Assembly: GCF_028561275.1 (NCBI RefSeq)
Contig: NZ_JAQQTF010000002.1
Coordinates: forward strand, 776,812 to 840,811
Length of the DNA stretch: 64,000 bases
Source of the DNA: Aureisphaera galaxeae
Lineage (GTDB): Bacteria; Bacteroidota; Bacteroidia; Flavobacteriales; Flavobacteriaceae
Reading direction: 5' to 3'
Both the position numbers and the translations under genes were made by a program. Within the stretch, counting starts at the first letter, position 1. Each line of letters starts with the position of its first letter. This document shows, piece after piece, positions 8,682-16,507 of the stretch. The notes beneath the pieces are model-generated. The model was not told where the DNA came from and made no database searches. It worked only from the letters and a program-made list of their open reading frames with translations.

Positions 8682-9734
8682 ATGAAAGAGGTTGAATTTT
8701 TGGTCGTAGGGCTCGGAATTGCGGGCATTTCTTTCTGTGAACGACTCCTACGTTCACAAAAGGATTTTGTGGCCTTAGACGGCCCTAAAATGGCTGCTAC
8801 GCAAGTTGCGGGGGGAATTGTAAATCCCGTAGTGCTTAAAAGGGTGACTGCAGTATGGAACGCGACTTCCTTTTTAGAAGAAGCCCTTCCGTTTTATGAT
8901 GCCATTGGCAAACGATTGAAAACCGATTTCTATAAGGAAACCGAAATCCTGAGGATATTTGCTGGCGCCGAAGAACAGAACGAATGGTTGGTGGCAAGTG
9001 GTTCCCAAAAGCTTGCTAGTTTTATCGATCCGGAAATCAAAAGCAATCCTTACGAAGGATTGAAAGCACCCAACGGATTGGGTGAAGTGAAGAAAGCCCT
9101 TCAATTAAATACCAACCTTTTACTCGATGCGTATCGTTCTCATGTAAGTAATGCAGGAAAGTTCATTTCAGAGGCATTTCAATACGATCGCCTAACAGAA
9201 CAAGAAGATGGATGGGTATACGGGGATGTGAAAGCCAAGTACGTTGTTTTCGCGGAAGGGGCTTCCGTAGTTCAGAATCCGTTTTTCAATGTGGATGCAG
9301 TTATTCCCAAGAAAGGGGAGTACATAACGATCAAGGCAGATACCCTTCAAATAGATAAAGTGATTAAAGGTCCATTTTTCGTTATTCCATTGGGAGATGA
9401 CCTTTACAAGATAGGGGCGACTTTTGCCCATGGCGATACTTCGCATGAAACTACCGAAAAGGGCAGAGAGCAACTTCTTTCAGCAGTAAATAAAATGATC
9501 GATGGTCCTTTTAAGCTGGTAGCACAAGAGGTCGGAATGCGTCCTACGGTAAAAGACAGGAAACCCTTATTAGGGAGTGTATCCAATAACAGGATTTATT
9601 TCTTCAATGGATTGGGCACACGCGGGTTGCTAATGGCTCCCTTGTTGTCCCAAATGTTATGGAATCATATTGAAAATGAACTTCCTTTACCTGCCGAAGT
9701 GGATATTAGGAGGTTTTCTTCCGATCGAACTTAA
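8682..9734 (+). CDS. FAD-dependent oxidoreductase, DAO family
   Basis: A 350-aa flavoprotein of the D-amino-acid oxidase/glycine oxidase superfamily. The Rossmann dinucleotide motif GLGIAGISFCE lies near the N-terminus, followed by the DAO-type stretch ATQVAGGIVNP. The C-terminus has the second FAD contact FFNGLGTRGLL. The substrate is not evident. The ATG at 8682 was chosen because it starts immediately before the Rossmann strand; an in-frame TTG at 8667 lies inside the terminator hairpin. The 3' end overlaps the convergent DUF983 gene by 29 nt. Confidence 0.85.
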   Translation: MKEVEFLVVGLGIAGISFCERLLRSQKDFVALDGPKMAATQVAGGIVNPVVLKRVTAVWNATSFLEEALPFYDAIGKRLKTDFYKETEILRIFAGAEEQNEWLVASGSQKLASFIDPEIKSNPYEGLKAPNGLGEVKKALQLNTNLLLDAYRSHVSNAGKFISEAFQYDRLTEQEDGWVYGDVKAKYVVFAEGASVVQNPFFNVDAVIPKKGEYITIKADTLQIDKVIKGPFFVIPLGDDLYKIGATFAHGDTSHETTEKGREQLLSAVNKMIDGPFKLVAQEVGMRPTVKDRKPLLGSVSNNRIYFFNGLGTRGLLMAPLLSQMLWNHIENELPLPAEVDIRRFSSDRT

Positions 9735-10089
9735 AGAAGAAATTAATCCAAATATTTCTGGAAATTCGCAATATTACAGGCAAGAAAACCACAAGAGTTC
9801 CTATAATGGCTAAAAAAGACTGTGTGGGATTTAAATTCAAGAAAACATAGGCAATAACAAAGGCAGCTACTCCAAAAGCGATACCAACCCCATAGCTTAC
9901 GTACATGGCGCCATAGAAAAAGGAAGGTTCTATTTTAAACTTGGTGTTGCAATGGGAGCAACGCTCATTCATTTTCAGGGTTTGCGAGGGGTTATAGGCA
10001 TTGGAAGTTTCATACATTTTGCCCTCATGACAAACGGGACATTTTCCAGTAAAGATGCTGTAAATCTTAGTGCCTTTTAAGAATGACAT
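9706..10089 (-). CDS. DUF983 family zinc-ribbon membrane protein
   Basis: A 127-aa protein with two cysteine pairs near the N-terminus (CPVC and CSHC), likely a small zinc ribbon, followed by two hydrophobic helices (about residues 55-75 and 82-103). This layout is the DUF983 family, common in Bacteroidota and Alphaproteobacteria, with no established function. The start MSFLKG at 10089 is favoured over an upstream in-frame start 33 nt earlier because family members begin at this point. It converges on and overlaps the oxidoreductase gene. Confidence 0.85.
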   Translation of the reverse strand: MSFLKGTKIYSIFTGKCPVCHEGKMYETSNAYNPSQTLKMNERCSHCNTKFKIEPSFFYGAMYVSYGVGIAFGVAAFVIAYVFLNLNPTQSFLAIIGTLVVFLPVILRISRNIWINFFFKFDRKKTS

Positions 10090-10148
10090 AGGCCGTTTTT
10101 TTGGTACTGCAAAATTAAGCATCTTTGCACAAATTATATGTTGAAGGA

Positions 10149-12068
10149 ATGCTAAACATTCATAACATATCGGTTTCTTTTCAAGGGGAATATTTGTTCC
10201 AGGGAATTACCTTTATGCTTACGCCAGGTGATCGCGTGGGATTGGTAGGTAAAAACGGAGCTGGTAAATCGACCTTGCTTCGCATTATCTCTGGTGAACA
10301 GGAATATGACGAAGGCGCTATTGCTACCGATAAGGAGATTTCCATTGGATTTTTGAAACAGGATATCGACTTCGTAAAGGGACGTACGGTATTGGAAGAA
10401 TCCTACGAGGCCTTTACCCAAATCAAGGAATTGGAGCAGCAACTCGAAGGTATCAATACCCAATTGGCCGAGCGTACCGATTATGAAAGTGAGTCGTACA
10501 ATCAGTTACTGGTAGATTTAAATGAAATCCAGCATCAATACGAGATCCACGGTGGGTATAACTATCAAGGTGAGACAGAGCGTATCCTTCAGGGATTGGG
10601 TTTTCAGCGGGAAGATTTCAATAAAGTCACCGATACCTTTTCTGGGGGATGGCGCATGCGAATAGAATTAGCCAAGTTGTTACTTCAAAATCACGATATT
10701 TTACTATTGGATGAACCTACCAACCACTTGGACATTGAATCCATTTTATGGTTGGAGGACTTTCTGAAATCCTATCCCGGAGCGGTAATGCTGGTTTCGC
10801 ACGATAGGATGTTCTTGGACAATGTAACCAATAGAACCATTGAAATTTCCTTGGGAAAAATCTACGATTACCCGAAGCCCTATTCCAAATACCTTCAGTT
10901 GAGAAGTGAACTGAGGGAACAGCAATTGGCGACCCAAAAGAACCAACAAAAACATATCGAACATACCGAGAAGCTTATTGAGAAGTTCCGTGCCAAGGCC
11001 AGTAAGGCAACCATGGCACAATCGCTTATCAAGAAATTGGATAGGATGGAACGGATTGAAGTGGATGAGGATGACAACGCCGTAATGAGCCTTCGTTTCC
11101 CTGTTTCGGTGACGCCTGGAAAAGTAGTGGTCACTGCCGAAAATGCCTCAAAGAACTACGGGGAAAAGGAAGTGCTTAGAAATATAGATCTGTTAGTAGA
11201 GCGGGATAGCAAGATTGCTTTTGTAGGGCAAAATGGACAGGGTAAATCCACTTTGGCCAAGATGATTGTTGGCGAAATAGCCTATGAAGGTGATGTACAG
11301 TTAGGTCACAATGTTCAGATCGGGTATTTTGCCCAGAATCAGGCAGATTATTTGGATGGCTCCAAAACCGTAGAGGACACTATGCTGGATGCCGCCGATG
11401 AAAAAACGCGCCCAAGGGTACGTGACATTTTGGGGGCCTTCTTATTCCGTGGGGAAGAAGTAGATAAGTATGTTCGCGTGCTTTCGGGAGGGGAACGAAA
11501 CCGACTGGCTTTGGCCAAATTATTATTGCAGCCTTTTAATGTGTTGGTCATGGATGAGCCTACCAATCATTTGGATATTAAATCCAAGAATGTGTTGAAA
11601 GAGGCCCTGAAGAATTTTCAAGGGACTTTGGTAGTGGTTTCTCACGATAGGGACTTCTTGCAAGGACTTACGAATAGGGTGTATGAATTCAAGGACAGAA
11701 AGATTAAGGAATATCTTGGGGATATCGATTATTTTTTGGAACAGCGTAATTTACAGAACCTGCGGGAAGCGGAAAAGCGGACCCAAACCGAAAAGAAGGA
11801 AGAGAAGCCCAAAGAGACTGGTGGGAAACTAAGTTACGAGCAACAAAAGAAATTGAAGTCCTTGAACAATAGATTGAGCAAGGTGGAGGCGTCCATCAGT
11901 CAATTGGAAAAGGAGATCAAGGAAATTGATGTGGAGCTTTCCATCAATTATGAAGAGACCATTGCACAACCCAATTTCTTCGATGATTATCAAGCCAAGA
12001 AGAAACAATTGGACGAATTCATGTTGCAGTGGGAGGAAATTACCGAAGCGATTGAAGCGCAATCTTAG
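10149..12068 (+). CDS. ABC-F family ATPase (ribosome-associated type)
   Basis: A 639-aa protein with two complete ABC ATPase domains and no membrane segments, the hallmark of ABC-F proteins that act on the ribosome. Domain 1 has GKNGAGKST, FSGGWRMR and LLLDEPTNHLD; domain 2 has GQNGQGKST, LSGGERNR and VMDEPTNHLD. A charged linker separates them (around residues 240-310) and a coiled coil closes the C-terminus (LSKVEASISQLEKEIKEI), as in Uup-like members. The start at ATG 10149 (MLNIHNISVSF) matches the usual N-terminus directly before the first strand; an upstream TTG at 10125 is less likely. Resistance, splitting or housekeeping roles cannot be separated from sequence alone. Confidence 0.93.
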   Translation: MLNIHNISVSFQGEYLFQGITFMLTPGDRVGLVGKNGAGKSTLLRIISGEQEYDEGAIATDKEISIGFLKQDIDFVKGRTVLEESYEAFTQIKELEQQLEGINTQLAERTDYESESYNQLLVDLNEIQHQYEIHGGYNYQGETERILQGLGFQREDFNKVTDTFSGGWRMRIELAKLLLQNHDILLLDEPTNHLDIESILWLEDFLKSYPGAVMLVSHDRMFLDNVTNRTIEISLGKIYDYPKPYSKYLQLRSELREQQLATQKNQQKHIEHTEKLIEKFRAKASKATMAQSLIKKLDRMERIEVDEDDNAVMSLRFPVSVTPGKVVVTAENASKNYGEKEVLRNIDLLVERDSKIAFVGQNGQGKSTLAKMIVGEIAYEGDVQLGHNVQIGYFAQNQADYLDGSKTVEDTMLDAADEKTRPRVRDILGAFLFRGEEVDKYVRVLSGGERNRLALAKLLLQPFNVLVMDEPTNHLDIKSKNVLKEALKNFQGTLVVVSHDRDFLQGLTNRVYEFKDRKIKEYLGDIDYFLEQRNLQNLREAEKRTQTEKKEEKPKETGGKLSYEQQKKLKSLNNRLSKVEASISQLEKEIKEIDVELSINYEETIAQPNFFDDYQAKKKQLDEFMLQWEEITEAIEAQS

Positions 12069-12070
12069 TT

Positions 12071-12250
12071 ATGTTAGAGCATTTCTTTCAATGTCCGCAT
12101 TGTTGGGAGGAGATTTCCATGTTATTGGATCCTTCTGTGAGCACTTCTTATATTGAAGACTGTGAGGTCTGCTGCAATCCCATACAGATAATTACGGGAT
12201 TTAGGGATGGCGAATTGGAGAATTTTCGTGCAGAAAGTATTCAGCAGTAA
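12071..12250 (+). CDS. CPxCG-motif cysteine-rich small protein
   Basis: A 59-aa open frame beginning 2 nt after the ABC-F stop. It contains two cysteine pairs, CPHC near residue 8 and CEVCC near residue 31, a layout I recognise as the CPxCG family of very small zinc-binding proteins found downstream of many enzymes in Proteobacteria and Bacteroidota. The remaining sequence is acidic with YIEDCEVCC before the second pair. It is probably translated from the same message as the ABC-F gene. Function is unknown. Confidence 0.85.
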   Translation: MLEHFFQCPHCWEEISMLLDPSVSTSYIEDCEVCCNPIQIITGFRDGELENFRAESIQQ

Positions 12251-12254
12251 TTTT

Positions 12255-12262
12255 TATCTTTG
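12255..12262 (+). promoter_or_regulatory. -7 element before the first SpoIIAA-like gene
   Basis: TATCTTTG matches TAnnTTTG exactly and lies 28 nt before the GTG start at 12291, which supports that start codon. Confidence 0.55.
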
Positions 12263-12290
12263 ATCCTAGCAAACCTTAACAAACTTTTCC

Positions 12291-12650
12291 GTGTTTTTAA
12301 ACTTCGATCTGGGCGATGACGTCGTAGGTTATATTGTGGATGGCGTTATGGACGCCGCTTCCATAGAATATTTGCGCGATGAGATTCTAAAGCGTTTGGA
12401 GCGGCATGAAACCATTAGTGTTTACTTGGAAGATGGTGGTGTAAAGCGTTTTTCCCTTAAATCCATGGTTATTACTACCTTGTTTCCGCACAGGCATAGG
12501 GGAAGGATCCGGAAAGCGGCCATGGTTACGGATCGATCTTGGATCCACTTCATTTGTTGGTTGAATAATTTTCTGGTCTCTACGAAGATTAAGAATTTCA
12601 AGATTAAAGACCGTTTAAAGGCGATGGACTGGATTGCGGAGGAATTGTAA
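12291..12650 (+). CDS. SpoIIAA/STAS-like small protein (copy 1)
   Basis: A 119-aa protein resembling the SpoIIAA-like family, a STAS-type fold of alternating strands and helices. The opening LGDDVVGYIVDGVMDAAS, the central YLEDGG and the end AMDWIAEEL align without gaps to the second copy at 12764-13129. The GTG start is supported by that alignment and by the promoter box 28 nt upstream. STAS-like proteins of this type bind lipids or partner proteins; no partner is encoded nearby. Function unassigned. Confidence 0.75.
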   Translation: MFLNFDLGDDVVGYIVDGVMDAASIEYLRDEILKRLERHETISVYLEDGGVKRFSLKSMVITTLFPHRHRGRIRKAAMVTDRSWIHFICWLNNFLVSTKIKNFKIKDRLKAMDWIAEEL

Positions 12651-12763
12651 TCTGCAGATATTCAATAGTTTTCGATAAACCACATTTCCTCTTGGGCAAA
12701 TAGCCCGTAAGAATTGTATCGCAACCCTATTTTATTTGTACCTTTTGGGTAATAAAAATCCCC

Positions 12764-13129
12764 ATGAAGTTCTCAGGCTTTAGTTTTGCACAAGATACGA
12801 TTGGCTATATCATCGATGGTAAGATGGATACCGTGGCTATTAATGCATTGCGTGCACAGATATTGGAAAAGTTTGAGGAGCATGATAAGATCAATTTGTA
12901 TTTAGAGGATTCGGGGATAGAAAGCTTCACATTGAATGCGGTTTTTATTGCAACGCTTTTCCCGATAGAGCATGCAAAACGCTTCCATAAGATTGCTTTG
13001 GTGACCAATAGAAGGTGGATTCATATGTTGGGGAATCTGGATACGCTTATCGCAAAGGTTAATATTCGGAATTTTACGACGGAAGAGCGTATGAACGCCA
13101 TGGCTTGGATAGCCAGGCGGGAAGAATAA
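12764..13129 (+). CDS. SpoIIAA/STAS-like small protein (copy 2)
   Basis: A 121-aa paralogue of the preceding gene. Matching blocks are DTIGYIIDGKMDT, INLYLEDSG and AMAWIARREE. The 113-nt gap before it contains TACCTTTTG, close to a -7 box, so it probably has its own promoter. The pair looks like an old tandem duplication: the two proteins share pattern but only moderate identity. Confidence 0.75.
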   Translation: MKFSGFSFAQDTIGYIIDGKMDTVAINALRAQILEKFEEHDKINLYLEDSGIESFTLNAVFIATLFPIEHAKRFHKIALVTNRRWIHMLGNLDTLIAKVNIRNFTTEERMNAMAWIARREE

Positions 13130-13158
13130 TCATTTCTTAAAATTTATTTTACTTACTC

Positions 13159-13189
13159 TTGCGGCATTTAAAACTCTGTTGTATCTTTG
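13159..13189 (+). promoter_or_regulatory. Promoter of the initiator tRNA gene
   Basis: TTG (13159-13161) and TATCTTTG (13182-13189), a perfect -7 match, are spaced by 20 nt and end 10 nt before the first base of the tRNA. This is the clearest promoter in the window. Confidence 0.8.
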
Positions 13190-13199
13190 CCGTCCACAT

Positions 13200-13272
<73 letters not shown>

Positions 13273-13278
13273 CTACGA

Positions 13279-13308
13279 AAACCGGTTGAGAAATCAACCG
13301 GTTTTTTT
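13279..13308 (+). terminator. Terminator of the tRNA gene
   Basis: An 11-bp perfect stem (AAACCGGTTGA with TCAACCGGTTT) with a GAAA tetraloop and a trailing T run. The A-rich 5' side gives it a short T run on the opposite strand too, so it may also stop the incoming Hsp70 operon transcript. Confidence 0.9.
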
Positions 13309-13454
13309 GTGGCTGGAAGTCAGTGTTTATGCTTTGGTCTTAATAATAAAAGCGATAAGACCCTATCTTTCGTATAATGTAAAATACTTTGTTTGTTTTA
13401 TAGAAGTGCTATTATTTCCTATCTAATCTTCGAAATGAAATTTATAGGATCCCT

Positions 13455-13709
13455 TTATTGATTTGATATTTTGTCAATTTTTTTCAGATGATATTCTACA
13501 TCTTGTAGTATGTTTTGAATTTCAATGTCATTTAAAGACATATTAGTCTTTCCCTCTTTATATGATTCATAAATGCGGCTGCCAATTTCTTTGAAACAGT
13601 TGTTAATTGCACTTTTATGTTTATTAATGGCTACCATGTCCTTACCTTTGCCAAATGCGTTGGAAGTAGAATCCGTTACTTTTTTCAGTACTTTTTTCCA
13701 ATTGCTCAT
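13455..13709 (-). CDS. Small helical protein, last gene of the Hsp70-vWA operon
   Basis: An 84-aa, lysine-rich, fully helical protein with no signal peptide or membrane segment. The central block INNCFKEIGSRIYESYKEG and the C-terminal coiled-coil stretch resemble, from memory, small proteins of Firmicutes that start with a Gly/Lys-rich segment and continue with a pattern of the form 'YxxIGxxYYE'; those have no assigned function. It follows the membrane vWA gene by 22 nt and ends the operon. It may be an adaptor or a tail subunit of the vWA protein. Family assignment is tentative. Confidence 0.7.
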   Translation of the reverse strand: MSNWKKVLKKVTDSTSNAFGKGKDMVAINKHKSAINNCFKEIGSRIYESYKEGKTNMSLNDIEIQNILQDVEYHLKKIDKISNQ

Positions 13710-13731
13710 TTTGTGTTTCTTTTAAATTATA

Positions 13732-14886
13732 CTAATAGGGTGATTTTGTGTTCAATCTTGCAAACAGTTTGCTTACTAAATAATTGGACAGTCCTATTAA
13801 AAAACCAAAAAGGCCAAAAGTGATCATTCGTAAGGTCCATCCGGATGAAAAACCAATACTGTCAAAAACAATAAACAGCAATGAACTTATAAACCCGCCC
13901 AATAAACTGCCTACTAAGACAATGCGTTTAACGCCAGGTCTTTTATCTACCCTGCCAATGGTTATGCCTATAAAAAGCCCCAAAAGCGTCCATCCTAGAA
14001 TTCGTTTTGTATGTCCTAGTTTTATGGAGTTATCTTTTTCTGAATTAACCTGCGTAATACCCCCTCCCTGATTTTTCGCAATTTGTTTAAACACATTTGT
14101 GAGGTTTGTTATATCGTCTGCAGGGAAGAATTTACCATTGCTGTTTGAAGCGATTTGCCTAAGGAGATGCTCATCATATCCATTTCCCACACCAATGGTG
14201 TTAATATCTATCTGTGGGTTCTGTACCACCAGATTTACTACCTCATTTGCATTGTTGGGCAGTCCGTCGGAAACCAGGATAAATGTTGCTTTTTGCCTAT
14301 CGAATTGAGGTAGTAGCCCATAAGCCAATTGCAATCCCTGAGACATATTGGTCCCACCACTGGCCCATAAACTGCTTACTTTATTAAGGACCATTTCATA
14401 ATTACCAGTAGGGTCGTTTATTATTCTTGCTGAACTATTGAATGAGACTACTGCAATTTGATCATTGCTTTTGGAGCACGTTAAGAGTTGAAGGTACTCC
14501 TCAACAGAAGATTTTAACTCCCTCATAGGCCTCCCGCTCATGCTACTGGAGTTGTCCAGTATTAAAACAATGTGATCGGTTATTTCATCATTGTTGCACT
14601 GGATCTCCTCTTTCGCAAATTTTGTAAACATTAGTTTTATAAGTAATGCCCCAACTAAGGGAATAATATATGTTCTGTAATTTTTGAGATAAGGCAGAAA
14701 AAGTTTCGGTTTTATAAAGTGTATTCCCTGTTCACATAACACTGCTAAGACAATTCCCAATGCCAATGAATAAAACAGCATAAAGTCTCGAAAGTAGCCA
14801 TACGAGTCATTCCATGGTTCCAGAACTACCCAACCTACTAGCGCACCTAGGGTGGGTAAGACAATAAATCTTATTTTTTTGTTCAT
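13732..14886 (-). CDS. vWA-domain protein with six membrane helices
   Basis: A 384-aa membrane protein. Three hydrophobic helices (about 6-24, 32-52, 72-90) precede a vWA domain, and three glycine-rich helices follow (about 296-311, 321-341, 352-372). The vWA metal-ion-dependent adhesion site is complete: Asp111-x-Ser113-x-Ser115 in LDNSSSMSG, a Thr in SGGTNMS (179) and Asp207 in VSDG. Charge distribution (KPK and KNYR after helix 2, DKRPGVKR after helix 4) puts the vWA domain on the periplasmic side. vWA modules bind protein ligands through a divalent metal. It lies 10 nt after the last Hsp70 gene, so it belongs to the same operon. Partner unknown. Confidence 0.88.
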   Translation of the reverse strand: MNKKIRFIVLPTLGALVGWVVLEPWNDSYGYFRDFMLFYSLALGIVLAVLCEQGIHFIKPKLFLPYLKNYRTYIIPLVGALLIKLMFTKFAKEEIQCNNDEITDHIVLILDNSSSMSGRPMRELKSSVEEYLQLLTCSKSNDQIAVVSFNSSARIINDPTGNYEMVLNKVSSLWASGGTNMSQGLQLAYGLLPQFDRQKATFILVSDGLPNNANEVVNLVVQNPQIDINTIGVGNGYDEHLLRQIASNSNGKFFPADDITNLTNVFKQIAKNQGGGITQVNSEKDNSIKLGHTKRILGWTLLGLFIGITIGRVDKRPGVKRIVLVGSLLGGFISSLLFIVFDSIGFSSGWTLRMITFGLFGFLIGLSNYLVSKLFARLNTKSPY

Positions 14887-14896
14887 ACTATTTCAT

Positions 14897-16477
14897 TTAC
14901 TTCGTTTCGATTTTGGTTTCTTTGATAGCGAATCCATGCTTTTCTGCTAATTCGTATGCCAATTCCCAAGGCACGGTCATTTCGTCCTCCTTTCTATCGC
15001 TTGTTAGCTGTTTTATCAACGATCTATTATCCATAGTCAGTGGTATTTCTATACTCTTAAATGTTAGAATTCCATTTTCATCCAATTCAAAAACAGCGAC
15101 GTAAGCCATTTGTACTTCGCCGATGTATTTTCTAGGGACTTTGTTGTTTAAAACCCCTAAATATGTATTGTTATTAGGGTTGTTGTCTTCGCCCCTAAAA
15201 ACACTCATGATGACCTTTTCCTGCATTAAAGAACCATCTGAATATCCAATAATGGCAGACTTGCAAGGGTAGTTTGTATTCCTGGGGATGATGGGTGCAA
15301 AAAATAGGTCGTTTATAGAGTCCACCATATCGATTCCCAGGGAGTGCGATACGGCATCTTTAATGACTACTTCTTCGGTAGTTAGTTGATTATTACCATC
15401 AGGTCCTGCAGTAGGAAAGATGTCTTTAGTGCTTCCATCATTAGTAGGGGTCATTAAGTTATTGCAAAGGATAGCTGCTCCTTCAGCAACACAGGTGTCC
15501 ATATTATCAGATAAATAGGGTTTTCTAAAATGTACTTCAATGACTTCTTGAACCAGCGGGTGTTTGCATGAACCGCCTACCAGTACGAACCGATTAATAT
15601 CTTCTTTGGTCAAGTTAGCTTGGTTAATAACATCGTTGGTTTTGGAAACAATTTCGTCAAGGTGTCCCTGAATCAGTTCTTTAAATTGGTCTCGGGTGAA
15701 CTTATCGATTTCGATGCTTATGCTCGGAACAAGTTCAGAGATGAATATCGATTCGCTTTTAGCTGTGGCCAAAGCTATTTTTACCCGTTCTGCCTCTTCT
15801 TTTAGTTTTTGTTGGGCTACTGGATCTTTTTCCAGCGATTTTCCAAATTGTTCCTTGATGTGGTCATTTAAAAATTTTACAATGGCCAAATCAAAATCAT
15901 CTCCTCCCAATTGATGGTTACCATCCACAGCCTTTACCGTAAAGTCATTATTAATGACTTCTAATATCGACACATCAAAAGTACCTCCCCCCAAATCAAC
16001 AACCAGTATGGTCTGGTCTTTCTCTTTGTTAAGTCCGTAACTAATGGCTGCTGCTGTAGGTTCTGGTAAAAGCCTGAGGACATTAAACCCTGCTTGTTTG
16101 GCAGCTTCCATGGTTTGTTCCCTTTGGTTTTCTTCAAAATAAGCCGGGATAGTAATCACTACATCATCGATATCCTCTGCTTGCTCTTTTAAATACATAA
16201 GGATGATCCTTGCAGCATCTACGGCAGAGTATTTTGTACCTTCAATTTCTTTTTCCCAATCCGAACCCATATTTCTTTTTGTAGAACTCAAGCATTGGCT
16301 TGAGTTAATTAAAAGGCGGTTTTTGGCAGATTTACCGACTATAGTTTCCCCGTTGTTTATGTATATCACTGAGGGAACGGTTTGGGATCCTTCTATGTTC
16401 AAAATTTTTCTGTCACCTCTCGAGTATTCACAAATAACCGAATTTGTGGTTCCAAGGTCTATTCCTATGGCTTTCAT
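14897..16477 (-). CDS. Lidless DnaK-like Hsp70 (A)
   Basis: A 526-aa Hsp70. The nucleotide-binding domain shows GIDLGTTNS (5-13), the lysine motif TKRNMG, PEPTAAA, DLGGGTFD (161-168) and VLVGGS (298-303). The linker region VIKDAVSHSLGID leads into a beta substrate-binding domain. DnaK is near 640 aa; here the chain ends about 40 residues after the beta domain, so the helical lid is absent. The threonine that DnaK autophosphorylates (GDTHLGG) is replaced (GNHQLGG). It is not the housekeeping dnaK: no grpE or dnaJ is adjacent and four related proteins are in the same operon. Probably a dedicated ATPase for the island's membrane proteins. Confidence 0.93.
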   Translation of the reverse strand: MKAIGIDLGTTNSVICEYSRGDRKILNIEGSQTVPSVIYINNGETIVGKSAKNRLLINSSQCLSSTKRNMGSDWEKEIEGTKYSAVDAARIILMYLKEQAEDIDDVVITIPAYFEENQREQTMEAAKQAGFNVLRLLPEPTAAAISYGLNKEKDQTILVVDLGGGTFDVSILEVINNDFTVKAVDGNHQLGGDDFDLAIVKFLNDHIKEQFGKSLEKDPVAQQKLKEEAERVKIALATAKSESIFISELVPSISIEIDKFTRDQFKELIQGHLDEIVSKTNDVINQANLTKEDINRFVLVGGSCKHPLVQEVIEVHFRKPYLSDNMDTCVAEGAAILCNNLMTPTNDGSTKDIFPTAGPDGNNQLTTEEVVIKDAVSHSLGIDMVDSINDLFFAPIIPRNTNYPCKSAIIGYSDGSLMQEKVIMSVFRGEDNNPNNNTYLGVLNNKVPRKYIGEVQMAYVAVFELDENGILTFKSIEIPLTMDNRSLIKQLTSDRKEDEMTVPWELAYELAEKHGFAIKETKIETK

Positions 16478-16507
16478 ATTTTTAAGTTTTGGTGTTATTA
16501 AATGTTC

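Noticed and set aside
13336-13362. Inverted repeat GGTCTTA/TAAGACC as terminator of the Hsp70 operon
   Set aside because: The arms pair but no T run follows on the minus strand; the tRNA terminator is a better candidate.
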